Shown one piece after another: positions 1-6,509 of a DNA stretch of 8,622 bases. The position numbers and the translations under genes are program-made. Position 1 is the stretch's first letter; each line of letters begins with the position of its first letter. Below the pieces are notes generated by a model that was given only the letters and a program-made list of their open reading frames with translations, had not been told where the DNA came from and did no database searches. The DNA is from Clostridiales bacterium UBA4653 (GTDB lineage Bacteria > Bacillota > Clostridia > Oscillospirales > CAG-272). Location: the NCBI GenBank assembly GCA_002405565.1, contig DHMB01000083.1, forward strand, positions 7,683-16,304. Direction: 5' to 3'.

Positions 1-303
1 AACCGCCTCTGACCCAACAGCTTCTATAAACATATCTGCAAGCGTTTCAAGATTATCTTCGTCCCAACACTCGCCAAGCTCTATGCTGAGCTCTTCTGCG
101 GAGATATGTGCTCCGTTTGAAAAAAACTCAAATGATTTTGTAAAATTGCCGAACATTCCACCTGCCTGAGGTGTTCCGTCATCCGTAACAAAGTCGTAAA
201 GGCAAACCGTTTTGCCGTCCCTTGTCATCTTGAAATCCTTCACGGTTTTCTCCCAAGGCTCTCTTTCCTTGAATTTAACATAAATAGAACCTGAATATTG
301 CAT
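1..303 (-). CDS. Hypothetical protein, N-terminal 101 residues (runs off the left edge)
   Basis: An open frame runs from an ATG at 303-301 to the window edge with no stop, so the gene is 3'-incomplete here. It begins MQYSGSIYVKFKEREPW and has no signal peptide or membrane segment. The visible part is mixed alpha/beta in character, with an acidic stretch near residues 70-95 (SAEELSIELGE...WDEDNLETLAD). The start is supported by AGGAG at 311-315, 7 nt before the ATG, and by a good promoter further upstream (458-486). I do not recognise the family. It is transcribed separately from the sigma-factor gene upstream of it, because a terminator lies between them. An immunity-type or small cytoplasmic protein is possible but unproven. 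Confidence 0.75.
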   Translation of the reverse strand, partial: MQYSGSIYVKFKEREPWEKTVKDFKMTRDGKTVCLYDFVTDDGTPQAGGMFGNFTKSFEFFSNGAHISAEELSIELGECWDEDNLETLADMFIEAVGSEAV

Positions 304-451
304 TTTTTGTCTCCTGTCTGTTGTTATTTTTTCATGGGAACATCACGGGCAATTGATGTCTGCCCGCGGGAAGCTCCGAAGCCGGGACGTCTCCCGCCTC
401 AGGCCTCCGCCATATTTGTGCATTCTGACAACAGCCGACTGTATATTGTCT
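304..451 (-). promoter_or_regulatory. Structured 5' leader of the left-edge gene
   Basis: If transcription starts about 7 nt after the TATAAT at 458-463, the leader of the left-edge gene is about 148 nt, long for a simple gene. It contains inverted repeats: cgggca 346-351 with tgcccg 361-366, and cggga 383-387 with tcccg 392-396. The same tcccgc (392-397) can instead pair with gcggga at 366-371, giving two mutually exclusive folds. I do not recognise a riboswitch class and see no terminator with a U-tract inside it. It could be a regulatory leader or simply GC-rich spacer. Confidence 0.3.
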
Positions 452-457
452 GTAATA

Positions 458-486
458 ATTATACTTCATGCCATATACCAAGTCAA
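458..486 (-). promoter_or_regulatory. Housekeeping sigma-A-type promoter
   Basis: On the minus strand, TTGACT (486-481) is followed after exactly 17 nt by a perfect TATAAT (463-458). This is close to the consensus for the vegetative sigma factor and points at the gene starting at 303. It lies just downstream of the terminator of the preceding sigma-factor gene, so the left-edge gene has its own transcription unit. Confidence 0.7.
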
Positions 487-542
487 CTATACAATTTGGT
501 GAAAAAGTCGCGTATTTGGATACTTTTTGGATTATTGACCGC

Positions 543-590
543 AAAAAAGGAGACTGTACCGCCGGGGATAGCCCCGAAAACACAGTCTCC
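543..590 (-). terminator. Rho-independent terminator of the 524-residue sigma-factor gene
   Basis: The 9-bp stem ggagactgt (549-557) / acagtctcc (582-590) encloses an inner stem cgggg (563-567) / ccccg (572-576). On the minus strand the structure is followed at once by six T residues (548-543). It lies 65 nt after the stop codon of the gene ending at 656. Confidence 0.85.
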
Positions 591-655
591 ATTTCTTATT
601 CTGTTGAAAGCGCCCTGCGCCGGTTGCGTCTGCCGATCGCCGCAAAACCGTTTTA

Positions 656-2230
656 CTATACTTTTACGCCGAACACGCAGAGCGGAACCTCTCTGTCGGG
701 CACGGTCAGCTTGCCGTCGCCGACGAGGCTTTCGACAAGATAAGCGGCAACGTCAAGGCGATGATGTATCTTTGCAACATCCCCGCACTGATCCTGTACG
801 CTTTCCGGAACGTACTCTCCGAGAACACCCTCCGCGATATCGGAGACTTTTATCATAAGCGCGGCGATCTTATCGGAAAGAGCGTCCGTTATACCGAGCA
901 GAGATCTGTATACCGCCGAATCGAAAACGGGAAATTCCGCTTTCAACACACCGTCCGAGGAGGAAATAAATCCTCCGGAGATGAGAGACGGAAGAGTGCT
1001 GTTTCTTTCGTCTGCCTTTTCGCCGAGAATCGCGGAGCACATTGCTTCGATTTTCTCATCGAATCTGTTATGTCTGAAAAACTGACATTTTTCAATCACA
1101 CAATAATTTTCCGCGGAAAACCAAGCCGTCTGCGCCCTGTTCCATACCTCCATACAGATTCCGTTGAAATGATGATTTTCATAGCTTCTGTCGTGACCGA
1201 AAAGGAAGCCGTAACCGCCGCGAGGGAGCGCCTTTGCCTTTCCTATCGGCGAGCGTTTTTTCGCCTTCGAATAGCCCTCGACAGAGGCAATGTTGAGCAG
1301 CATCCATAAAAGCCTGTTGTCATCATAGTTGTTTCCGTCAAAGGAAAGCGCTCTGACCGGCGCAAGCAAGCCCTTCGCCTCGTCAAAGAGACCGTCCGCC
1401 GCTTCTTTATAAAGCGTTTTCGTCTTGCCGAGCAGATCTCTTTCGTAATCCTCTGTGAGAATGACAAGATTTGTTCTGTATTTTTCGCCGCTCTTTATGA
1501 GAATTCCCGCCGCCTCAAGCGTATCGAGCTCCTCCTCAAGATACGGCATTGCAACTCCAAGCTCGCAGGAAAGCTCCTGTGCCGTCATCGGAACGTCATA
1601 TGCGGCAAGGACTATCGAGCCGGGGAGCCTGCGATTGAAAAGTCCGTCATAATGATTTCTGTCGCCCCAGAAATTGAGATGAAATTCGCCGGGATTATAG
1701 CTTTTTTCTCCTAATTTTCGTGTCATACCGATTCCCTCTTTCAATAATTTTCTTGTTTTGAACAGATGATATTTGACCATTTCAACGCTGATCTTCTGTT
1801 CTTTTGAAATTTCGGAGCAGGATTTGTTATAAACGTAATAGGCAAGGCAGACCTCCCTGTGTACCTTTGAGAGAAGAGAGAGCTCCCTGCGGAGAAGATA
1901 TATGCTTTCGCTCTGCGCTTCGTCCTCGACATATTCCTCCTCCGGCGTCGGTGTTGCAAAAATGACCTCCGTCGTCTCCGAAAGCTCATCCGTCCTTGCG
2001 GCAAGCTCTTTCCGCTTTATGAATTTTCTGAAGGTGTTCTCCGCTATTTTCCAGGCAAACGCCCAGAACGACTCTTCATCCTTCAGCCTCCCCGCCGACT
2101 TCAATATCTCGCAGACAATCTCCGATGAAAGATCGTCGACGTCGTCCTTGTCATAAAGACGGGCAAAAGAATAGCCGTATATTGCCGTCAGATTTTCGGA
2201 GATGAGCTCCGCCGCCCGCTTTTCGTTCAT
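656..2230 (-). CDS. ECF-like sigma-70 family factor with winged-helix and long C-terminal extension
   Basis: A 524-residue protein whose first third is a sigma factor of the small ECF type. Region 2 covers about residues 12-75, with the region 2.3/2.4-like stretch FWAFAWKIAENTFRKFIKRK at 55-74. Region 4 covers about 113-166, with a helix-turn-helix in CSEISKEQKISVEMVKYHLF. ECF factors are usually about 160-200 residues, so roughly 350 residues are extra. Residues about 203-262 (MTAQELSCELGVAMPYLEEELDTLEAAGILI, shown here only as key parts: TAQEL, LEEELDTLEAAGI) look like a winged helix. Residues about 270-524 are an unrecognised domain containing GGYGFLFGHDRSYENHHFNG. No membrane segment is seen, so it should be cytoplasmic. 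The ATG at 2230 has AAGGAG at 2238-2243, 7 nt upstream. No anti-sigma gene is adjacent; signal input through the extension is inference. Confidence 0.88.
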   Translation of the reverse strand: MNEKRAAELISENLTAIYGYSFARLYDKDDVDDLSSEIVCEILKSAGRLKDEESFWAFAWKIAENTFRKFIKRKELAARTDELSETTEVIFATPTPEEEYVEDEAQSESIYLLRRELSLLSKVHREVCLAYYVYNKSCSEISKEQKISVEMVKYHLFKTRKLLKEGIGMTRKLGEKSYNPGEFHLNFWGDRNHYDGLFNRRLPGSIVLAAYDVPMTAQELSCELGVAMPYLEEELDTLEAAGILIKSGEKYRTNLVILTEDYERDLLGKTKTLYKEAADGLFDEAKGLLAPVRALSFDGNNYDDNRLLWMLLNIASVEGYSKAKKRSPIGKAKALPRGGYGFLFGHDRSYENHHFNGICMEVWNRAQTAWFSAENYCVIEKCQFFRHNRFDEKIEAMCSAILGEKADERNSTLPSLISGGFISSSDGVLKAEFPVFDSAVYRSLLGITDALSDKIAALMIKVSDIAEGVLGEYVPESVQDQCGDVAKIHHRLDVAAYLVESLVGDGKLTVPDREVPLCVFGVKV

Positions 2231-2268
2231 TTCCCCGCTCCTTTTCGTTGTTTTTTGAAAGCTTTCGT

Positions 2269-2300
2269 CTATATAGTATCGCTGCCGCCCCTGCGGTTAA
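2269..2300 (-). promoter_or_regulatory. Candidate ECF-type promoter of the 524-residue sigma gene
   Basis: On the minus strand TTAACC (2300-2295) is followed after 16 nt by TACTAT (2278-2273), within TACTATATAG. Written another way, AACC is followed after exactly 21 nt by TATAG (2273-2269), 38 nt before the ATG. The same AACC-N21-TATAG pattern stands before the other sigma gene of this window. An AAC-rich -35 element is typical of ECF promoters, so autoregulation is a reasonable guess. It is not demonstrated. Confidence 0.4.
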
Positions 2301-2335
2301 CACGAATTTTGAAATTTATGCTGTCTTCCGTTTAC

Positions 2336-2344
2336 ATTATATCA
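2336..2344 (-). promoter_or_regulatory. Candidate extended -10 promoter upstream of the 524-residue sigma gene
   Basis: On the minus strand the sequence TGATATAAT (2344-2336) is a perfect TATAAT preceded by the TG of an extended -10. There is no good -35 at 17 nt (TTCCGC). It would give a leader of about 100 nt and could supply basal vegetative expression in addition to the ECF-type site nearer the gene. Confidence 0.4.
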
Positions 2345-2457
2345 CACTCTCCGCCCCGGCGGAATATTTTATATCCGCGCCGACATAATGCAAGCGCGGG
2401 TTTTCGGTTTCTCTCATCGCACTTCCCCTTTTAAGCCGCGCGTAGCTTTCCGTATAC

Positions 2458-2482
2458 AAAAATACCCCCGCGAAGGGGGTAT
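2458..2482 (-). terminator. Rho-independent terminator of the 847-residue sigma-factor gene
   Basis: The inverted repeat taccccc (2463-2469) / gggggta (2475-2481) with loop gcgaa is followed on the minus strand by a run of T (2462-2458). It starts 2 nt after the TAA stop at 2485-2487 and separates the two sigma-factor genes into distinct transcripts. Confidence 0.85.
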
Positions 2483-2484
2483 GT

Positions 2485-5028
2485 TTATTTCTTTTTCATT
2501 TTCTCATAGTCCGCTCTGTCCTGATTGCCGAGAGCGTCCTTAAACATAACCGTGCCGGTTTCGTCCTCGTCGAAGGTGTATTCGACAGAGCCGTGCCAGC
2601 CGTCCGAAAGCGCATCGGCTTCGTATCTGCGGAAAAGTCCGTCGTCGACAGGAAAGAACCCATTGCCCGTGCCTTTGTATTCCGTCAGTTGCCATACGGC
2701 GCATTTGTCTTCTCCGTAAGGATGCTCAAAGCGCACAATGCCGACGCCGTCCGCAAAGAGATATTCGCTTCTGCCGGAGAAATATCCCCACGCCTGAAAA
2801 TCAAAGCTGATCCGCAGGCAATTTTCAAATGTGCCCGCAGGCGTAACGACCGTTTCGCCGCCTTTGACATTGAAATTCTTTGTGACATATTTGCCCGATT
2901 TTTTCTCGTCGAAATGATAGCCGTCCTGCCATTTGTCCGACCACAGACAGCCTGCAGCATCCTGCAAAATTGTAAAGAAGAAGCTGTAAAGCACCTTGTA
3001 GCCGACGCAGCTTTTGACGCAATCCGACATATCCTTCCATTCAAAGCCGTATTTGCGGAGGTTGTCATACCTGATTTTGCCGCCGGATTTTTTAATCGCA
3101 TCGTATTCAAAGAAATTCCATCTGCCCTTTTCCGTATAATCCGGATTTACCGCAGGATCGGTTTCAAAAATGCGGCGCATTACCTTGTTTGCTATGGCAG
3201 TGTGCAGCTTCTGCCGCTTTGTTACGGCGAGCTCTTCGGCACGCTTCATCGCGCCGCTTACATCGCAAAGAATTTCGTCGTTGGGGGTTATATTCTTGCA
3301 GTAACCGTACCTTGCCTCTGCCGTTTTGCCCTCCCATGTGCCGTAATAGCCTGTCACAGCCATAAAGTTCATATTTGAAAGCGTAGCGGAGCCGGCATCA
3401 CATGCGGTAACTTCAAAAATGTTTTCTCTTTTCGTTATTTCTGTAGCTTCGCGCTCGGCAAGCGCATATTCCCAGCGATTGCCCGTTTCAAAGGGGAGAA
3501 GTCCGCCTTTGCAGCTTGTCTTATATGCCGAAAGCACCCATTCGTGCGTACAACCTAAATCTGTTACGATCTGACGGACGATGCCGATGCCGTCGCAGAG
3601 CCATGTTTCGCAATGAGTGTACTTGAAGCGTTCGCCGTCAACAACATATACGGAGCAGTTTTCAAAATGACCCGCGGGCGTATCGCACGCGCCGTCGTTT
3701 TTCAGATATGTGAGCGTGATTCCGTCCGCTGATGTAACCGTGTCGCCTGTCTTCATGCTCTCGTCAAGCATCAAACCGTCGCACCAGGACATATTCCAGA
3801 AAAGGAAGCCCGCCGTATAGCCCTGGTCACAGCTGTATCCGGGCTGCTGCCAGAAATATAACTTGCCGTCGATTTTTCTGTAAACCTCTCCGGAAACGCC
3901 TGCATTATAACGGACGACCTCCGGATTCTTTTCGGCTGCGATAGAGCGTTTTTCTCCCTCGATGGCAGCCTTTGCACTTGCATAATATACATCCGAGGGC
4001 GTGAGGATATCCATCACCTGCTCATAGCAGCGGATAGCTTCCTCATATTCCTTTTTCTCGCGGTATTCATATCCGAGCCAGAACCATACATAAGCCAGCG
4101 TTTTCGGATAGCCGCCCTCGCGGTAATAAGGTATCTGCGTTTCACGCATGAATCTGATTCTTTCCTCGCCGGAATATTTTTTATATTCCTCGCATGCAAC
4201 CGACATCATAACATCATCGTTGTGACTGTCCTCTGCGGATTTTTTGATTCTCTCAAAAACCTCTTTATTCTTTTCGCTGGAAACCTCCCAATAGCCGCGC
4301 AGAAGAGTATCGGCGAGCATAGAACTTTTTTCCTTTGAATCTTCAAGCGCCTCGACATTTGCAAGAACGGCGCGATATTCTTCTTCGAAACCGGTCTTGT
4401 CGTTTTTGAGTTTCCACAGCTTGAGCGCCTCGACCTGACGCATGACGCGGGAAACAAGGCTTTCGTTTTCGTTGTATGTTTTCTCCATAATTCCGTAACC
4501 CTTTCTCAGTTGTTTTCTCCCCTCAGAAAGGCGCCATTTGACAGTACCGACCGGAACGGACAGTATCTCCGCTATTTCCGCAACAGACTTTCCCTCGAAA
4601 TAATGCAGGCGGACGGTTTCCCTGATTTTTTCGCTGAGCGAATCGACCGACCGACGGACATTTTCAAGGTCATCTTCGGCAAAAAGCTCATCCTCTTCCG
4701 CAGGCTCAAAGCCGTCAAGCGTGTCGAGGCTGATATCCGGAATTGCCGCGCGGTAATGCCGATCAAGCGTTCTTGCGCAGTTTTTCGCAAACGAACAGAC
4801 CCAAGAGCCGAATTTTGAACCGTCGCGGAGCTCACAGAGATTCATCCATGCGGAAACAAATGCGTCCTGCGACGCGTCCTCCGCGGAAAATCTGTTTCCC
4901 GTCACCTTATAAGCCGTCCCCATCACCGCGCGCTGATGACGGGTGACAAGCTCTTCGTATGCGCTCTCATCTCCGAGAAGCGTGAGCTCTACAAGGGCTT
5001 CGTCCGTTTTGTCAAAATGATTATTCAT
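2485..5028 (-). CDS. Giant ECF-like sigma factor fused to TPR-like region and duplicated TPAG-FENC module
   Basis: An 847-residue protein. Residues 25-93 are sigma region 2 (SAEDASQDAFVSAW at 48-61; FGSWVCSFAKNCARTLDRHYR at 73-93). Residues 127-176 are region 4 (IRETVRLHYFEGKS, then helix-turn-helix VAEIAEILSVPVGTVKWRLS). After a charged helical linker, residues about 308-345 read like a TPR hairpin (LAYVWFWLGYEYREKKEYEEAIRCYEQ). The rest holds two copies of one module: TPAGHFENC (449-458), GIGIVRQ (480-486), YK..C.GGLLPFETGNRWEYA (502-522); and TPAGTFENC (729-737), GVGIVRF (761-767), YKGTGNGFFPVDDGLFRRYEA (784-804). Such TPAG-FENC stretches are familiar from secreted or lipoprotein beta domains, yet no signal peptide or membrane segment is visible. 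Sixteen Cys lie after residue 390. The ATG at 5028 has AAAGGA at 5035-5040, 6 nt upstream. Sensor role of the tail is inference. Confidence 0.9.
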   Translation of the reverse strand: MNNHFDKTDEALVELTLLGDESAYEELVTRHQRAVMGTAYKVTGNRFSAEDASQDAFVSAWMNLCELRDGSKFGSWVCSFAKNCARTLDRHYRAAIPDISLDTLDGFEPAEEDELFAEDDLENVRRSVDSLSEKIRETVRLHYFEGKSVAEIAEILSVPVGTVKWRLSEGRKQLRKGYGIMEKTYNENESLVSRVMRQVEALKLWKLKNDKTGFEEEYRAVLANVEALEDSKEKSSMLADTLLRGYWEVSSEKNKEVFERIKKSAEDSHNDDVMMSVACEEYKKYSGEERIRFMRETQIPYYREGGYPKTLAYVWFWLGYEYREKKEYEEAIRCYEQVMDILTPSDVYYASAKAAIEGEKRSIAAEKNPEVVRYNAGVSGEVYRKIDGKLYFWQQPGYSCDQGYTAGFLFWNMSWCDGLMLDESMKTGDTVTSADGITLTYLKNDGACDTPAGHFENCSVYVVDGERFKYTHCETWLCDGIGIVRQIVTDLGCTHEWVLSAYKTSCKGGLLPFETGNRWEYALAEREATEITKRENIFEVTACDAGSATLSNMNFMAVTGYYGTWEGKTAEARYGYCKNITPNDEILCDVSGAMKRAEELAVTKRQKLHTAIANKVMRRIFETDPAVNPDYTEKGRWNFFEYDAIKKSGGKIRYDNLRKYGFEWKDMSDCVKSCVGYKVLYSFFFTILQDAAGCLWSDKWQDGYHFDEKKSGKYVTKNFNVKGGETVVTPAGTFENCLRISFDFQAWGYFSGRSEYLFADGVGIVRFEHPYGEDKCAVWQLTEYKGTGNGFFPVDDGLFRRYEADALSDGWHGSVEYTFDEDETGTVMFKDALGNQDRADYEKMKKK

Positions 5029-5057
5029 AAAGCGTCCTTTCTTTTTCAGGGGTTCGC

Positions 5058-5087
5058 CTATAAGTGCGCAAAAGGCTGAGAAAGGTT
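5058..5087 (-). promoter_or_regulatory. Candidate ECF-type promoter of the 847-residue sigma gene
   Basis: On the minus strand AACC (5087-5084) is followed after 21 nt by TATAG (5062-5058), 29 nt before the ATG, with CGCA at 5068-5065 at a spacing (15 nt from AACC) near that of ECF -10 boxes. A second AACC-containing element, GGAACC, lies at 5098-5093. The AACC-N21-TATAG pattern is the same as that before the other sigma gene. Autoregulation is inferred. Confidence 0.45.
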
Positions 5088-5121
5088 GGGTCGGTTCCGA
5101 AATTTTTTCGATTTAAGCATT

Positions 5122-5490
5122 TCATTTATCGGTAACGGCTGTTTTCATTATGACATCTCCCATGGATTTTGAAGTTATCAGCGTATATATCGGCGTTATC
5201 GGAATAAAGTTTGCCAATGTTCGGAGGACATAAAACCAAAAAGACTTTTTTTCTCCGTCTAACGGGACAATCTTAAGGCGCATTATAACCTTGCCAATGC
5301 TCCTTTCTCCGAAGCTATCCTTGAACAAAGACACAAACGGTATAGTCCATGGGAAAAAGTATTTCAAAAAAACTTCAACAAACTCTCTGCTCGCAAACAA
5401 ACAGAGCAAAAGCGTAATCCCAATCACGATAATTAAGATGATAAGCCAATCAATATAAAAAGCAACTGCTCTTTTTATTTTTATGTTCAT
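5122..5490 (-). CDS. RDD family integral membrane protein
   Basis: A 122-residue protein with the marks of the RDD family: an early Arg and Asp in the first helix (R7 and D14 in RAVAFYIDW), then D58 and the signature FGERSIGKVIMRLKIV (60-75), and a closing MGDVIMKTAV. Hydrophobic segments lie at about 12-33, 38-56 and 86-105. Family members are membrane proteins, some linked to transport or ion exchange, but most small ones have no known role. The ATG at 5490 is well supported by GGAGG at 5497-5501, 6 nt upstream. It lies between the toxin-immunity array and the giant sigma gene. No promoter or terminator could be assigned with confidence, and its role is open. Confidence 0.85.
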   Translation of the reverse strand: MNIKIKRAVAFYIDWLIILIIVIGITLLLCLFASREFVEVFLKYFFPWTIPFVSLFKDSFGERSIGKVIMRLKIVPLDGEKKSFWFYVLRTLANFIPITPIYTLITSKSMGDVIMKTAVTDK

Positions 5491-5581
5491 TCGTTGCCTC
5501 CGAAATTTATGAAACCCGATTATTCTTTCCCAAACTGCAAAATACCCGCCGGGGTTTTCGCAAATCGGCTCATTTTTGAAA

Positions 5582-5607
5582 TTTCCCCGCGGCTTTCCGC
5601 GGGGAAA
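5582..5607. terminator. Perfect 11-bp GC-rich hairpin, terminator-like
   Basis: The arms tttccccgcgg (5582-5592) and ccgcggggaaa (5597-5607) pair perfectly around a 4-nt loop. On the plus strand the hairpin is followed by cg and six T (5610-5615), the better terminator orientation, although no plus-strand gene is seen. On the minus strand it starts 6 nt after the TAA of the gene ending at 5614, but the following TTTC is a poor U-tract. It may act in both directions, or be a palindromic repeat related to the one at 7580-7600. Confidence 0.5.
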
Positions 5608-5613
5608 CGTTTT

Positions 5614-6078
5614 TTATTTATCAACCCTATGGAATATTATCTTCTGGCCTTCTTCGAAATAGCTTTCATATTCTTCCCCGACCTCATCGACAGTTGCAGT
5701 AAACTTTGTTCCTTTTTCTCTGAGAATCGGTCTGAATCTGCAAGAAAAACTCGCGACAACATTTGATCGCTTTTCGTAACTGATGTAAATATACGTACGC
5801 GAACGAAAACCAACAATCAATTGGATTTCTCCTTCATCGGTTTTCATTGTTCCGGTAAAATGGTCTGTGCCGTCGTTCTCTATCGTTATTTTACCGTCAT
5901 CAGAAACCCACACACAATCCTTTTGCCTGAGTTGTCTGTCCGGCCACATCCGCGATGTAAGCAAGGAAACAAGGGCATACAAAAAACAGCTTATTAACGC
6001 TATTACGACACATAAAATAAATATTTTTATTATGAGCTTGATGGTCTTGCGTTTCTTTGTATTCTCATTTTCAGTCAT
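5614..6078 (-). CDS. Small membrane-anchored protein of unknown function
   Basis: A 154-residue protein with a basic N-terminus (KKRKTIK), one strong hydrophobic segment at about residues 13-41, and a polar, beta-rich remainder. That remainder begins CVWVSDDGKITIENDG (55-70) and contains alternating strands such as GEIQLIVGF and TYIYISYEK. The expected topology is cytoplasmic N-terminus and exported C-terminal domain. LISC at 28-31 resembles a lipobox, but the hydrophobic run goes on past the Cys, so a membrane anchor is more likely than a lipoprotein. The ATG at 6078 has GGAG at 6086-6089, 7 nt upstream. It follows the candidate E5-type immunity gene by 62 nt on the same strand, so it might be a further orphan immunity protein or an unrelated envelope protein. 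No family was recognised. Confidence 0.75.
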   Translation of the reverse strand: MTENENTKKRKTIKLIIKIFILCVVIALISCFLYALVSLLTSRMWPDRQLRQKDCVWVSDDGKITIENDGTDHFTGTMKTDEGEIQLIVGFRSRTYIYISYEKRSNVVASFSCRFRPILREKGTKFTATVDEVGEEYESYFEEGQKIIFHRVDK

Positions 6079-6140
6079 ATAAACACTCCGTTCCGAAATC
6101 GGTTTTGCGGGTAAATGTGCTCAGAAGTCACCCGACCTTT

Positions 6141-6497
6141 TCATTTCTGTTTCTTTTTTATCGAAAACGACGGATACAGACAAACTTGCGAATATTCAAG
6201 GTAAACCGAATTCAGGTAATCCTTGATTTGTGATGAACTTTCGCACGAGAACTTCTTGCACAAGTCGGTCTCTGAAAAATAAAAACTCTTATCACGAGGA
6301 TCTCTCGGGCCGCCATGCCCGATCGATTTCGAAGAATTACAGACTTCTATCCGTTCCCACCATAATATTTCCGTTATATAACACTGCATCGACGCTATAT
6401 CGTCAACAAAATCAAACGGATTGTCGACAATTATATCTGTATTTCCGCATCCTATGCCGATTATCTTGTGCAGTGCAAAGTATCTACTGAGCTTCAT
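6141..6497 (-). CDS. Candidate immunity protein for the colicin E5-like toxin
   Basis: A 118-residue soluble protein lying 12 nt after the toxin stop codon. The start is taken at the ATG at 6497, not at the TTG two codons upstream, because GGGGGAG (6510-6504) sits 6 nt before this ATG. The last G of the toxin's TAG stop is part of this ribosome site, so translation is probably coupled. Notable motifs are ITEILWWERI (41-50), GHGGPRDP (60-67), FYFSETDL (72-79) and LYPSF (107-111). This combination recalls small immunity proteins found beside polymorphic toxins, and the colicin E5 immunity protein (about 83 residues) does not look closely similar as I recall it. The immunity role rests mainly on position directly after a toxin tip. 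It would bind and block the toxin in the cytoplasm. Confidence 0.72.
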   Translation of the reverse strand: MKLSRYFALHKIIGIGCGNTDIIVDNPFDFVDDIASMQCYITEILWWERIEVCNSSKSIGHGGPRDPRDKSFYFSETDLCKKFSCESSSQIKDYLNSVYLEYSQVCLYPSFSIKKKQK

Positions 6498-6509
6498 ACG
6501 CAACTCCCC

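Noticed and set aside
332..592. Minus-strand 86-codon frame across the terminator and promoter
   Set aside because: It spans the terminator hairpin at 543-590 and the TTGACT/TATAAT promoter, and has no ribosome site. It is very unlikely to be translated.
298..1309. Plus-strand open frames (298-858 and 761-1309) over the left part
   Set aside because: They overlap a promoter, a terminator and the 3' end of a solid sigma-factor gene on the other strand. Their products are rich in Arg/Cys with no recognisable motif.
2593..3378. 261-codon plus-strand open frame opposite the giant sigma gene
   Set aside because: It lies entirely antisense to a frame with clear domain content, has no ribosome site and no family features. 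It is a by-product of codon bias in the real gene.
5986..5997. Lipobox-like LISC in the 154-residue membrane protein
   Set aside because: The hydrophobic stretch continues for about ten residues after the Cys, as in a transmembrane anchor, which does not fit processing by lipoprotein signal peptidase well.
6079..6140. Weak inverted repeats (gggt/accc and ccgaaatcgg) after the E5-type immunity gene
   Set aside because: The stems are short or widely spaced and no U-tract follows on the minus strand, so I do not call a terminator.
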